A stretch of DNA of 64,000 nt from Adiantum capillus-veneris (GCA_014529385.2 CM043968.1:7916648-7980647); one strand, 5' to 3'. Counted from the stretch's first letter, positions 1 to 11,959 are shown. The notes: generated by a model from the letters alone, not told the origin. Made by a program: numbers and translations.

Positions 1-25
1 TTCTGTCACTCCCTTAATCAAGAAA

Positions 26-640
26 TTGAGGCTCCATGTCCAAAGCTATGTGGACAAAGAGGACTTCTTTATCTCTCCTCTCGAGCATGAGGATGTAATC
101 CTAGGGGCACCATGGTTTGATCGCATGGTTGCCAATGTTAAATTCCATGAAAGGAAAATCTACTTTAAGTTAAGGGAAAAAGATATGTACATAGATGCTA
201 AGCAAATGGGTAACACCATACCCATTGTACATATGCAAGCTTTCAATAAGTCAATAAAGAGCTCTATTTCCATGGATATGATTTTTGTTAAAGATTCTCA
301 AAATGAACCTAATATTTTAGCAAAAGAAAATATACACACTCACAAGGATTTAGAGTTATCCAATTTTCTCAAGGGGTTTCAAGATGTCTTTATTGGCGAC
401 ATCCCTTGTGAGCTACCTCCTAAACGAGGCAATGATGACCATGCAATTGAACTTCTTCCAAGAAGGTCACTGCCTAATAAACCTCCTGATAGAGTTTCTC
501 AAGCTCAACAAGAGGAGATTATGCGGCAAGTGCATGAGTTTGTTGAGAAGGGTATGGTTAGGCCTAGGTCATCTCCATTTTGTTCTCCTATGCTATTAGT
601 GCAAAAGAAAGACGACACATATCGTATGTGTCGACTATAG
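26..640 (+). pseudogene. gypsy pol fragment: retropepsin C-terminus and start of RT
   Basis: This open segment of about 204 codons begins inside the aspartic protease. The VILGAPWF block near residue 25 is the hydrophobic-GxPW strand near the retropepsin C-terminus. A linker follows, then the N-terminal RT region with CELPPKRGNDDHAIEL and SSPFCSPMLLVQKKD, where gypsy RTs have the P-x-SSPF-SPV-LVKKKDG block. The frame breaks at about 620-640, right where the RT would continue with its R-x-CVDYRALN block. The protein would be part of the element's polyprotein. Confidence is high for family and low for any function. Confidence 0.85.
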
Positions 641-886
641 AGCACTAAATAGGATCACTGAATAGGTTTCCTGTTCCACGGATAGAAGACCTACTTCAGT
701 AGAATTGACCTTAAAAGTGGCTATCATCAAATAAGGATAGTTGATCAAGACATTGTAAAGACCGCATTTCGCACTACGTTTGGTCTTTACAAATATATTG
801 TCATGCCTTTTCGCTTGACCAATGCACCAGCCACATTTAACCGCTCGATGGAGAAGCTATTTAGGCCTCACTGAACCTTTACTGGA
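641..886 (+). pseudogene. gypsy RT middle, frameshifted
   Basis: Between the two long open segments the RT continues in shifted frames. [13 protein letters not shown], the RT catalytic-Asp block A, is readable around 700-740, followed by [18 protein letters not shown] and the NAPATFNR block around 760-845. A stop codon at about 871-873 separates this from the next segment. The order and spacing match gypsy RT, so this is one decayed gene and not separate genes. Confidence 0.8.
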
Positions 887-1867
887 GTGTTCTTTGATGA
901 TATCATCATCTACTCGAATTCATTAGATGAACACAAGGAACACCTCCAAGTAATATTTCAAGTTCTAAGAGAGAATAAACTTTTTGCTAATCGAAAGAAA
1001 AGTGAATTCTTCTTACAAGAGATTCAGTATTTGGGTCACATTATCTCTCAAGATGGCATCCAAATGGATCCATCAAAATTAGAGGTAATAAAAGGATGGC
1101 CTAAACCAAGGAATCTTTATGAATCAAGAAGCTTTATAGGTATGTGTGCATACTATAGACGCTTGATAGAAAAGTTCTCACAAATTGCAGGACCATTACA
1201 TGACCTATCAAAGAAAAATGTTAGGTATACATGGTCTGCCAAGGAGAACAATGCTTTCAAAAAGCTTAAAGAAAAGCTTACCTCTCAACCTGTGCTTACA
1301 CTACCGGATCTCTCAAAGCCATTTGAGGTCCAATGTGATGCTTGTGGTGATTGCGTTGGAGCTGTTTTGCTCCAAGGAGGGCATGCCATAGCCTATGAAA
1401 GTCGAAGGCTTGACCTTGTTGAGGAAGCTCTAGGCATATATGAAAAGGAACTCCTCGCAGTTCTACATGCCTTAGACTCATGGAAGCACTATTTATTGGG
1501 GACTCCTTTCATTCTGCGAACGGATCACCAAAGTCTTAAGTACTTTATGATGCAAACCAAGCTCTTTGATAATCAAATGAGGTGGGCAAATTTTCTTTCG
1601 CAATTTCATATTCATATTTTTCACATTGCTGGCAAGCATAATCAAGTAGCCGATGCACTCTCAAGACGATCGAGAGTGAATGCGGTTTCCATAGCAAGTC
1701 ACAATGATCTATCTTTTATGATAGATGAGTATGCTATTGATCCTGATTTTAGAGCTGTGATTTCAGCCCTTGCATTAGGGAAGAAAGAGGAACCATTTGT
1801 TTACAAGATGGTTATCTTCTCTATGGAAATAGACTATGCATTACTAGCTCACTACGTGAGAAAGTAA
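887..1867 (+). pseudogene. gypsy RT palm to RNase H
   Basis: About 326 codons are open. The segment starts at the RT active-site box, here FFDDIIIYS (the F-x-DD variant is usual in plant gypsy RTs). It continues through the thumb/connection (EIQYLGHIIS, SFIGMCAYYRRLI) to RNase H. RNase H shows the first catalytic Asp in VQCDACGDCVGAVL, then YEKELLAVLHAL and LRTDHQSLKYF, and ends with the tether AGKHNQVADALSRR. Asp-Ala-Cys-Gly replaces the common Asp-Ala-Ser-Gly. The domain is otherwise complete, but its polyprotein is broken on both sides. Confidence 0.9.
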
Positions 1868-2544
1868 TGTATGAATCTCATGCTCCTCCTTATGTAGGAC
1901 ATAAAGGGATTTAGTCTACCCAAAAAGGGATTGAAACATATTTCTATTGGGCTACCATGAAAGCAAACATACAAGAGTATGTTTCTAAATGTGTGGTATG
2001 CCAAAAGACGAAGTTTGATAGAGGGAAGCAACCTGGATTGCTTCAACCTTTGTCAATCCCTAATTCACCATGGGAGGGCATATCCATGGATTTTATCTTT
2101 GGATTGCCTAAGTCTATCCATGGGAATACGGGAATATGGACGATGGTAGACAGGTTCAGTAAACAAGCTCATTTTACACATGTCAAAAAGACTATCAAAG
2201 CCCATCAAATGGCAACCCTCTTCATTTCACAAATCTTCAAGTACCATGGCTTACCAATGTCCATAGTGTCGGATAGAGATCCTAGAATGACCAATAATTT
2301 CTGGAAGGGTCTCTTTTAGAATTTAGGAACAAGGCTAAATTTCTCTTTGGCCTATCACCCGCAAACGGATGGCCAAACTGAAATAGCTAACCTAACAATT
2401 CTTGATCTACTCAAAGCCTATGTAACGGAAGTAGATAAAAAATCCCATTGGGAGAAGTACTTACCCTTAGTGGAGTATGCCTACAATGAAACTGTACATA
2501 CTTCCACGGGAAAAGCACCTTTTGAGGTAATTGAGGCAAGATAA
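1868..2544 (+). pseudogene. gypsy integrase zinc-binding and catalytic core
   Basis: An HHCC zinc-binding region is readable: ESHAPPYVGHKG, then a stop near 1913, then KCVVCQKTK. The catalytic core follows with Asp in SMDFIFGLP, Asp in SDRDPR and Glu in HPQTDGQTEIAN. A stop at about 2317-2319 splits the core between the second Asp and the Glu. Integrase would insert the cDNA into the host genome; here it is inactive because of the two stops. Confidence 0.85.
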
Positions 2545-2681
2545 AAAGGCCCCTGTTACTTAAGGTACACGGGAAGATCTTCGCTGTCGATGAGTAGAGC
2601 CGAGACCTACAAGAATTTTTCCAAAAGATTAAGGATGCTATCTCTATCTCACACTAAAGGCAAAAGGCTGTTGCTGACAAG

Positions 2682-3167
2682 TTGAGAAGAGCCCAAGCCT
2701 TTAAAGAAAATGATTGGGTCTTACTCAAATTTCCCAAGGCTCGATTAAGGCACACGACACACAAGAATCCTACAGGATACCAAAAGTACTATGCTAAGTT
2801 AGCAAAAAGGTACTATGGTCCCTTCCAGATTCTTAGGCCAATCAATGAGATGGCCTATCAACTCATGTTGCGCAGCCATTGGTTTATACACAATGCTTTC
2901 CATGTGAGCCTATTAAAGCCTTACAAAGGAGAGCCATCTCAAGAACCAACTATTGAAAACCGACCGGAGATCGAAGACCAAGAAGAGGTGCTGCAGCCCG
3001 AGTCCATTCCCCGACATGAAGACAAGGTACTAAGAGGCGGTAAGACTATCCGACGATATCTTATTAAGTTTAAGAATTATCCTTTTGAAGAAGCTAGATG
3101 GATGCAAGGCATGCAATTAAAGGATCACCTAAACCTTATCAATGCTTACAATGCTTCCCTAGAGTAA
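2682..3167 (+). pseudogene. gypsy integrase C-terminus with chromodomain
   Basis: 161 codons. Residues about 10-95 match the GPY/F-containing integrase C-terminal region (KRYYGPFQIL, then AYQLMLRSHWFIHNAFHVSLLKPY). Residues about 105-155 look like a chromodomain: the motif RRYLIKFKNYPFEEARW parallels the chromodomain pattern Y-LVKWKGY-EATWE. Chromodomains in plant chromoviruses target integration to marked chromatin. The lead-in (2545-2681) is frameshifted. Confidence 0.85.
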
Positions 3168-3708
3168 GCAAATGTACAAATGTTTAAAATGAGGAAAGTT
3201 TTTGTCTTATAAGACTCTCTTTTTCTTTATTGTGAACAAATGTGAAGTACTATGCATGCTTAGATCAAGTTTGCGGAGACAACGTCTCCCAAACACCAAG
3301 TAGAGCTTGTCACTCTACTACAAAATATTGATAGGACTAATGTGCAGACATGCTTGTGGCAACTTAGGCTCTCAAGCGCCAAATGGACTAGTCATCCATT
3401 CTAGAACGATGTCATAGGGTAACATAGGGATCCTCTACCCGCTAAAAAAAGGACTAATAAATAGGCTTTATCTTCTCTACCCCATAGTAAAGGGCAACTA
3501 TGATTTCAAGAGAGAGGTAATGACGTAATAACTAATATCTAATTCTCCTAAATGATTTTCTCATGTTAAACTGATCATTTAATATGGGAAAGTGCCAGGG
3601 GAGAAAAAGCTAGAATCTTGGTTAAGCTGGCAGACCGCCGGCCACAATAGGGATCCAAAGGGGGGAAAATAGGGATCCAAAGGGGGGGCCATCTGCAAAA
3701 GAGAAGGG
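3168..3708 (+). other. gypsy 3' untranslated region and polypurine tract
   Basis: No coding potential is seen between the chromodomain stop and the LTR. Two G-rich direct copies of GGGATCCAAAGG occur at about 3650-3688. The tract AAAAGAGAAGGG at 3697-3708 abuts a TG and is the best polypurine-tract candidate; the G-runs upstream are alternatives. Confidence 0.55.
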
Positions 3709-3850
3709 TGCAACAATGGGCTTTAAAGACCCTAAGATTCAGCCCATGTCAACCACTAGGGAAATTGGATGCTTTGTGTGTGTACCAAAAAGTCTTCTTC
3801 ATGGCTCCTACATAGGAGGGGGCGAGCCTTGCAAGTAGGGCATGAGAGAG

Positions 3851-3955
<105 letters not shown>

Positions 3956-4469
3956 CCGTTTACACAAAGGGAATGAGGGACACATGTCAGCTCCCTAGCA
4001 CAGATGCCCACAAGGTGTACTCAAATCCTATTGGATGGGCATGGAGGTGGACCAATGAGAATTAGGCTAGAGTAAATCTAGTTTAATTAATTCAAAAACA
4101 CTTAATAAAAGAGCCAATAAGAATTAAGCTCTCTAGAAGACTATTGGACAGTCTCCCAAGGGATCCAATGAGCATTCAACAGCACAATGGCTTGCCTGAT
4201 TCTTATTGTCCAAGAGACAAAGGGGTCCAATGACAGTTTAATTGCATTAATTAATTACCTAAAGCTCTCACAAAAGGGGAAAGGGGGACACATGTCTGAA
4301 GGCTATCACTTATGCTACTTAACTCTCATTGGCTAAGTTGGTAGAGGTCCAATGAGGTGCTAGCAAGAGCAAATAGCAAGAGGGGTCGACCAAGAGAGAG
4401 AGGGGTCTGAATTTTCAAAGGCATTATTGCATACACATTCACACTAGTCCAAGCATGGAGTAAGAATAC

Positions 4470-4488
4470 TCTCTCTCTCTCTCTCTCC
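4470..4488 (+). repeat. short (CT)n run
   Basis: About nine CT units inside the LTR of the first element. Confidence 0.9.
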
Positions 4489-5199
4489 TTCTCAAGCTTG
4501 AATGGAAAGCTTATCACCTACTCCAAGCTTGTGACAAGGGAGGCCTACACCAACAACTCTTGGCTTTGTGATGCAAATCCAACCAAGAGCCAAGCTTCAA
4601 TGCATGCTCATTTCCTCTACCATGCTAATTACTAAGCTAAGCTATGCTGATACAAGTGATTATGTGAGGAGATGTACATCTTTCTTGTAAAACTACTCCT
4701 TCTTGCTCTCAATCTACTCTCATACCCCACTAGCTCTCACCATCTTCAAAGGTGTGTGAGGTCTTGGGTCCGAGACCGTGAGGGAATTGATGTTGTGTTT
4801 GATAAGCGTTTTGCTTAGTGCTTGAAGCTTCCATATTCATTGCACTAGCTAGTATTGAAGGAACACAAAGAATTGTATTGTAAAATGTCTCTCTTGATGG
4901 GAGAAACCATAATACAAAGCCTTTTGGAGGGGGGACCGGCTCCATGTAAATCCGGTCCTCAAGTATTGTTAATAGCTTAATTTCTCTCTCTTTTGAAGTA
5001 TTGTTCATGCTATCTAACTAGGTGTTATACTTTTTGTTGCTCTCTCCACTTAACCACTCTTGTTATTCTCATTAGGAATCTATTCTAATGAAATGCTCAC
5101 TATATTCATGATATTTTCCGCTACACACAAGTTACTGGGCCGTAAAATGTTACAATTACGATCCACCTCTCATGAATCAATCACCACGACAACGTCAAC

Positions 5200-5600
5200 A
5201 AAATGGAACATGCTATGAGTGTGGAGGTAATCAATTGGCCTTTCAATTGTTTGTACAAAGGGAACAATGACAATATTTGGATTTTGTCCAAAGTGTGGTC
5301 TGACACATCTCATTTAGGATTGCCCTAAAATCCTGAAGAAGCAGGGAAAACACCAATCAACATAATAGAAACTCTACCTAGTTCAAGTGGATTAGATACC
5401 AAAAGCCACTTGGATTTGTTGGTTGCTTTATGCTATAGTGCCTTTTTAGTTCATTCCCAAATAACATTGGCGGACTTTGAAATAAGTGAACGTGTATTGG
5501 CCAACCCCACCTTCTACATCATGAAAATGTACCACGTAGGGATATTTGGTATGTGCATGAAGGTGACTCGGTGCATGGAAAAAATCCTTTAATGATTGAA
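5200..5600 (+). pseudogene. gypsy gag relic with zinc knuckles
   Basis: Fragments in two frames resemble the gag tail of element 2 (41872-42120). A first knuckle (CYECGGNQ...) is frameshifted. A second, CPKCGLTHLI-x-DCP, has the shortened C-x2-C-x3-H-x4-C spacing. NIIETLPSSSGLD then corresponds to NVVGITSSSGSE of element 2. It is flanked by the LTR of the first element on the left and the probable LTR of element 1 on the right. No intact function. Confidence 0.6.
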
Positions 5601-5769
5601 AATCTACATGCATACTTCAATAAATATCACTTGAATATATACAAATACTTACTTGTTCATAGTGTGCTACACCATCATGAACTTTGCCTCTTTCTTTTCT
5701 TAAAATTTGATGCATGTGCACTCAAATTAAGGTGCTTAGCCACTTTTTCCTTATCCCAGACACAGAGAT

Positions 5770-6500
5770 GATGGTTGCCATCCCAAACCATGAACATAAA
5801 GGTTGGAAGATTCCAACAGAGATTCTATGACTAATCCTATCTCCCATGTAACTACAAGTGTAATCTCAAGTGTTGTCAATTTTGTCCACAATCTACATCT
5901 ATACTCAAATATAATGTGAAGTCGAGAATGTAAATTTTGACGAGATTATAAAAAACTTTCCTTTGTACCATAAAACCCCTAGCCAAGGTATAAAAGGAAA
6001 TCTTGTAATGTATTTGGTATGATCATTATTAATACAAAGGAGGAGATAAGGTTTTGCATTGCACATCGTGTGTTCTCTCTTCTACTATGTTGTTGAATTG
6101 CTCACACCACACCACATGATTGTTGCATTGGATTTTAGAGGGCACCATTGTGTTTGTCTTGTCAAGCTCTTTGTGTGGATATCTACATTGCGAGTGTCGC
6201 GCTAAAATCGAGCAACTTTGTCTACCACCTCTTCTATGTGACTTTTCTCTCTATTTGAGTGTCATATTGAGAATCCGTTGATTGCATGTGATTCCCGATA
6301 CTTAGGAGAACCTTGTAGGCATACCTAAACTTTGAAATGACGATTTGCATCAAGATGACATAAGAAAATTGTGATTTTTGTATGACGCTTATTGCGAGTT
6401 TGATGACCTAGTCTTGTTCCAACAAGACTGACAAGTAATCTCTACATCTCAATGGATTTGCATATCACTGAAGAGATCCTGCTGCCAAGGGTAGGGAAAG
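5770..6500 (+). repeat. Element 1 LTR (5'), approximate
   Basis: The anchor is CCAAGGTATAAAAGG at 5984-5998, matching GCTAAGGTATAAAATCC of the element 2 3' LTR (49667-49683). A partial palindrome (ATTGTGAT core at 6368) lies about 380 bp downstream of the TATA box, comparable to 354 and 358 bp in the two LTRs of element 2. The left edge is extrapolated from the TATA offset in the 49452 LTR. No primer-binding site is visible after it, so the LTR end and first part of the leader seem deleted. Confidence 0.5.
5989..5995 (+). promoter_or_regulatory. TATA box in element 1 LTR
   Basis: TATAAAA is preceded by CCAAGG. The same CTAAGG/CCAAGG-TATAAA block occurs in the element 2 LTRs, marking the U3/R promoter. 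Confidence 0.6.
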
Positions 6501-7365
6501 CTGGAAGAATGATAGTGCATCCAAGGAGATGAAAGTTTTTGGACTTGAAGTGTGTGAAAAATAGTGTGTGACGGCACAACCATCACCAACATTCTCAAAA
6601 AACTCTAAACCGACATTTGTGATAAAAATTCACGATTTTGTCCTATAGGTGAAGATAGAGGCCATGAATGTTCTTGATAACTCATCAGTATCTTTGACTA
6701 GTGTGTTTAAGCTATTGAGTGAAGTCTGGTACAAATTGAACATCAAAAGGTGAGTGTGGAGCCAAAACTTAGTCTTTTTCCTTGAAAAGTGTTGAAATAG
6801 GGCTTGGGACCAATTCAATTCCCCAATTGTGGTGCAAATTGGCCAAATACTCTCGAAGAAGGGTATAACACTTGGGACTTGTCACTCTGGAGAAAGTAGG
6901 AGTTAGTGCAAAAATCACGATTTTCGCATCTTCTCCTAGGGAAGATTTTTTTGGACAATTTTAAGGACTTCTCTCAAGTAGTGCAAGACACCCATAAGGT
7001 TAGAATTTGGAAAATTTCATTATTCCACTTGGGATTGCAAAAATCATGATTTTTGCACCTGACCCTAACCATACTTAGAATGGAGAGGCCATATTTGCAT
7101 TAAAGAAAGCCCTCAGGGTATGTAGCACACTTGCATAGCCAAATCTAGAGTTACTATCTTGAGCATGAGAATAAGCTACACTTCATTCTTAAACCAAGCC
7201 AAGAGAAGATCAAGTGACTCCTGGAACCATCAAAAGAGTCAGAACCCTAAATTTCTTGCCAATACCAATTGTTTTGACTGAGTATAAGGTCTCTGAGATA
7301 GCTGGAGGGGAAAAGCACCTCAAAAGACTTTAGGCAGGAAAAAATTGTTGTGATTTTTTCCCATA
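6368..7365 (+). repeat. Palindrome array in element 1 LTR/leader
   Basis: Copies share arms GCAAAAA/TTTTTGC around ATC-RY-GAT. Copy positions are a degenerate one at 6363-6382 (in the LTR), 6620-6643 (core TCACGA at 6630), 6907-6928 (core TCACGA at 6915), a perfect 22-bp palindrome at 7036-7057 (half TGCAAAAATCA), and a degenerate one at about 7341-7362. Core-to-core distances are about 262, 285, 129 and 305. Sequence between copies is non-coding. The last two strong copies are close together, as in element 2 (114 bp). Confidence 0.8.
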
Positions 7366-7739
7366 GAGTTTAGGATCAAAAAATTTCCACCTTATGGAGT
7401 AAGACCTGTAGGGCATTACTAGGTCTAAGGATCATTGAACTTGTGCATGAGACTCTGTAATTGACCAATTTTGTGTGCATTGATAGCTTTTCTAACTTAA
7501 CTACTTCCATGTTCAAGTTTTTACTGAGCCTTGTATAGGAAGAGACATTGTTACAAAATAGGAGTTCGAATACTGAGGAAGCTCAAAAATCCAAACAAGC
7601 CAGGGTTGAGATTTATTAAATTGTTCATGTTTTTGAGATCAAGAGTTTGGTGCCAGTCAGGTGTCAGATTACCCAGAGACCAAGTGAGTAGGGGATCCAT
7701 GGGAGAGAGTGTTAATCAAGTGAACATAGAACCCTTAAT

Positions 7740-9125
7740 GACTATGTAGGAGGAAGTCATCTCAGACACTTCTTCTGAGTCAACCTTCACTGTGCTTATG
7801 GCAGAGAAAGCACTTGAAATGAGTTACCATATTGGGAAACATTGAGAGGGAACATCATGAACTTCCCCTCACTAAATAGTTGAACTACTATTACACTAAT
7901 AGTAAGGGACCTAGAATCTACATAGATCACCATCATACGTGTTGTGTTTGAGAAGACTTGGGAAACCCTGAGTTCCATGAACAAGCTGGGGATGTTGACT
8001 ATAAAAATCTATGTATCGATGAGAGAGGGGTTTCCTACCTTAGGATGGACAATCCTTACCATGTTGATGCTATGGGGATGACCAGGACAAAAAATAAAGT
8101 TTATAAGGGAATTGAGAGCTCGACCTCCTTTGGAGAATGACCCAAGAGCAAGATTTGTGTATATGAAAGAGCTGGAGAGAATTTGAGTAGATGATCTTCA
8201 ACTGGGGTCATACAAGTTAGTGACCAGATAAGTGGATAACTATTACATTAGGGAGAGCGTTAGCTTGATGGAACTCACTGTGGACGTACATGTGTGTCTA
8301 CTAGCTTGACACATGGGAATGACTTATTTTGGTAGGCAACAAGGGACATGAGTATAGGTATGCTTATATGGAAGACATGGAAAGGCTTTCTTGTTGGGGA
8401 GAACCATTTTTGTCATCAATTTGAATCAAAAAGCCCTTAAAAGCCCGATTGAGAAAGAGGTGAGTTTCATGGATCGAGTCACATAAATTCCACCCCATGT
8501 AGAGAGTGTTCATAGGATGGGGACAAAGATTCCAAATCCATGGATGAGAAGAGGTAGCTTGTGAGAAATAGAGCATATTAGAGGTGACTATATGATCATT
8601 ATGGGTCATCCAAACCACATCATGCAAAGAGGCCAAGGCCAAAATTTCATATGAGGGAGGAACATAAAGCCACACCTAGAATGACGACCTCCCTAGAGGA
8701 AGCTTTTGTATGAGCTCTTGGAATGATGAGGTATGTCACTGAGCCAAGAACCATGCACCCGTCCCAAGTTGCAAAATGCATGGCTTCAAAATACAATGGA
8801 TCAAGGGAACCCCATGCGCACTCAACTTCTTTCAAACAAGTATTGAGAGCTGAATACATCACAAATTTCCACATCCAATTTTATATCCTTAAATACTTTT
8901 ATGTTCACTTGATTGAGCAACTTCATAAAATTATTGTAAGAGCTCCATTGACCTTGGAAGGCATCACCCTCACTTGGTTCCAACCCTCGAAAAAGGAAGA
9001 CTATGGGAATATAGACACGTTGCTTCATGACTTTGTGGAAGATTTTTCCATGAGGGGAATCAAGCACAAAACTGTGTTGCAGATTCATTCCTTCAAACAA
9101 AAAGAGGGAGAGAAAGTTTGAGAAG
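7740..9125 (+). pseudogene. Element 1 gag relic
   Basis: Two blocks align with the gag of element 2. At 7958-8140, VDYKNLCIDERGVSYL parallels THKNLYVFTYRDAHGVQVL. At 8723-9121, the run from RYVTEPRTMHPSQVAKCM to FKQVLRAE and then LTLEGITLTWFQP...FVEDFSMRGIKHKT matches residues 175-275 of element 2 gag. The WF-x-P...F-x-x-L...F-E-x-F pattern is the retrotransposon gag/capsid signature. The middle (about 8150-8700) has stops, and zinc knuckles are not recognisable downstream. Gag would form the particle coat. Confidence 0.75.
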
Positions 9126-9399
9126 CTGCTTTGTGCTTCAGAAAATACATCGCCGGATAAGTGTACCCTTGCAGTACAAAAAGTACACTATTGAATGGGG
9201 AAAAAAAAAGAACCAGGGAAATCTTACAATGGATTTGAAGATGCAAAAAGAATGAATTTTGCAGGACTAGGAGAGGAGCCTAAACGGGCCTACATTGCTA
9301 TGGATCTAGCACCAAAAGAAGAGAAGTTGTTGATATAGCACTCAAAGAGTATGAGGATATATTTGCCTAGTCTGATAAGGACTTGAAAGTGGTTGCTCA

Positions 9400-9666
9400 A
9401 TGATACGCAAAGACCATATAGAGCATCTGAAGAAAGTCTTTGGGAAGTGTCGTACTTATCAAATTTGCATGTATCCAAAAAAATGTGTTTTCATGGTTAA
9501 ACAAGGCAAAATCTTGGAGCATATCATGTCAACAAATGGAATATCCAATGACATGGACAAGATCAAGGTGATTGCCGATTCCAAAAACAATGAAAGAGGT
9601 TCAATCATTCATGGGACATTGTGGATACCATTGAAAGTTCATCTATGTGTACGATATTATTGTTAA
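9400..9666 (+). pseudogene. Element 1 reverse transcriptase C-terminal fragment
   Basis: HLKKVFGKCRTYQICMYPKKCVFMVKQGKILEHIMSTNGIS corresponds to the RT region after the YxDD box (HL-VF-KCR...NPKKC-F-GKILGHIVS--GI-D--KI-VI). The finger/palm half with the active site is missing: only about 270 bp of decayed sequence lies between gag and this block. Confidence 0.8.
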
Positions 9667-10290
9667 GCCTCTCCATGGTTTGATTGTAACATTCAACTAG
9701 ACGGAAGACCGGGAGAAATAATTTTAGAAGTTGAATTAGGATTTAGTATCAACAGAGATCCTCAAGACTTCAGATTGGAGTAAAATATTTCATGTTCATA
9801 TAGATGGATCTATGTTCGCCATTGGATGTGTCCTAGCACAACCTGGTGAAGGAACTAGGGATATTTTATCTTCTATGCTAGCCGTCAGCTTACCAAAGCT
9901 GAACAAAAATATACAACTACGTAAAGGGAAGGATTACGTATGGTGTAGACTGTAAAGAAATTCTGACATTACCTATTAGTCAACAAATTCATTTTCTTTG
10001 TTGATCATCAAGCATTGTTGTCTTTGGTCAACAAAGCATGCAACATGGGCTAGATAGTGAGATGGTTTATCATCTTGCTTGAATTTGACTTTACAGTTGT
10101 GGTTAAAAAAGGGACAACTCATCAAGAAACTGATCACCTATCAAGATTACTAAACGGAGAGAACCCATACAGAGTTGAGGATGATTTACCAGATGCATAT
10201 CTCTTTAACCTAGAAATGATACCTAGACGGAGTGAGAACATAATTCTCCTTTTGCCAATCGAGCAATTATTGATAGAAAAAGAAAAATAG
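9667..10290 (+). pseudogene. Element 1 RNase H
   Basis: DWSKIFHVHIDGSMFAIGCVLAQPGEGTRD (from about 9770) is the start of the gypsy RNase H with its first Asp. After frame changes it ends at RWFIILLEFDFTVVVKKGTTHQETDHLSRL (10060-10150), the classic RNase H-to-integrase tether. An acidic linker (VEDDLPDAYLFNLEMIP) follows. Stops in between show decay. Confidence 0.8.
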
Positions 10291-10426
10291 ACATACTCTC
10301 AATTGAGCAAAGCAGCTCTTTTCAACTGCTTAGCGATCAACTATATCATAGGAGTTCAGATAGCGTATTGCGATTGTGCATTGAAGCCTCTGACATTGCC
10401 TTGATCTAAAAGAAGCGCATGTTTCC

Positions 10427-11515
10427 ATGGACTTCATCCATCATGGGGACATCAAAACATATCAGAATTTGTTGATAGTGGGATTTTTTTGGCCTAATAT
10501 GAACTTCAATGCACACATGTGTGTTAAGAATTGCAGCTCATGTATAACCAACAAAACAAAGGGGTACACTGCCTTATACCATGTAAACATAGCATCATGT
10601 TGGAGTAAATATATTGTGGACTATTTGAACAAGGTTCCTTTCCATGAGAAGATGTCTAAACAAAAATGAAGGCAATTAAAATTGAGGCACAATTGTATGA
10701 ATTGATTGGAAACCATCTATATAAGTGTTGCAAAGATAATCAACTCAGATTTTGTGCGTCAAAAAGTGAGTACATATCGCTCTTATAGGAGGCACATGCT
10801 GGGCAAGTGGCAAGTTATTTATTCAGCAGATAAAATGGCTAAAGCAATAATGTTTACCAGAATATGGTGGCCTACTCTATTCATGGATGCTGAAGCATTT
10901 GTGAAACTGTGTGGTGAGTGTCAAAGAACAAAATTTCCAATCAAGAAGGATGAAATGCCGATGAGACCCATGATAGGAGCACACGTGTTTGCCAAATGTG
11001 ATCTAGATTTTGTGGGCCCCATAGCACCGTCGGCTTATAGAACTCATACAAAATATATCATTGTAGCCATAGACTACTTGACTAAGTGGGTTGAAGGACC
11101 GAGCATGAATGGTCTGATTGTCTGGATGAACTGGAAAAGCTGGATGAGATTTGATTAAAAGCTATAGTCGCAATTTATTCCCAAAAGTGATGCGTGAAGG
11201 AGTTTCATGACAAACATGTGAAATCCAAGGAATTTGCACCAGGGGATCATGTGCTTGTCTATACTCTTAAGCAAAAAAAAAAAAAAAAGACGAATGGGAG
11301 TGTTCGTGATTCATTCAATATCACCAAGTGGGGCCATTAAGCTTGCTACATTGGATGGACAAGAAATGTCAAACTCGATAAAAGTGGATGCCGATTGAAT
11401 AAATATCACCTGCCGACAGCTCACGCAAGAAATGCTTGAAAGGGCACATGCAGCTAAAAACAGGAAAGAGATACAAAAACTTGAAATTAAATAGGCACAA
11501 CAAGAAGGAAAAAAA
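10427..11515 (+). pseudogene. Element 1 integrase, catalytic core internally deleted
   Basis: The zinc-binding HHCC end is readable as MDAEAFVKLCGECQRTKFPI (10880-10940). The first catalytic Asp lies in CDLDFVGPIAP, followed by KYIIVAIDYLTKWVE. The sequence then jumps into the C-terminal region (LDELEKLDEIR-like and GDHVLVYTLKQKKK), so the second Asp and the Glu are deleted at about 11100. The tail LTQEMLERAHAAKNRK at 11408-11460 aligns with LPLTNELLERMHAA of element 2 (42985-43030). Confidence 0.8.
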
Positions 11516-11529
11516 TGATCAGCCAAGAG

Positions 11530-11890
11530 GAAACACAAGGTCTATCAAATAACCAGTAGGAAGGAAGATAACAACAACGTGGTGGACCCATACATCGCTA
11601 TAAAGCTAGGAGCGGGAATGTTATCTACTCATGTGCTGGCCGACTCCGATGCACAAATGAATACAATCAATTGGAATCACTACTAAGAAATGATAGAACT
11701 GATCTTACAACCCTTGCAAAGATCATTTGGTCCTAGGATTCAATGGAACTATCATTACTGCTCCAGGCTTTGTGGAACTTACAATACACATCAATGGATA
11801 TGAATGCCCCCATACCTTTTTTGTGATACCACCAGATGCCTCGTCTAACCAACTAATACTGGGCACACCATGGAAACATAGATACAACAC
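11530..11890 (+). pseudogene. Retropepsin-like domain downstream of integrase
   Basis: Reading on from the integrase tail in the same frame: KRKHKVYQITSRKEDN, then VVDPYIAIKLGAGMLSTHVL, then ADSDAQMNTINW. This resembles retropepsin with its active-site D-S/T-G-A, here D-S-D-A. After frame changes the C-terminal strand GFNGTIITAPGFVELTIHI and FFVIPPDASSNQLILGTPW follow; LGTPW is the usual retropepsin end. In most gypsy elements protease precedes RT; here it follows integrase. Rearrangement or a nested fragment remains possible. Confidence 0.7.
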
Positions 11891-11959
11891 TCATATCCAA
11901 TAAGCCAACAACCAAGTGCATGTCGCAACAAGGAGTCAAATCTTGTATGTTGATTTTGC

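Noticed and set aside
8364-8874. Minus-strand frames of 75-103 codons
   Set aside because: They overlap the plus-strand gag relic, which has clear homology to element 2 gag.
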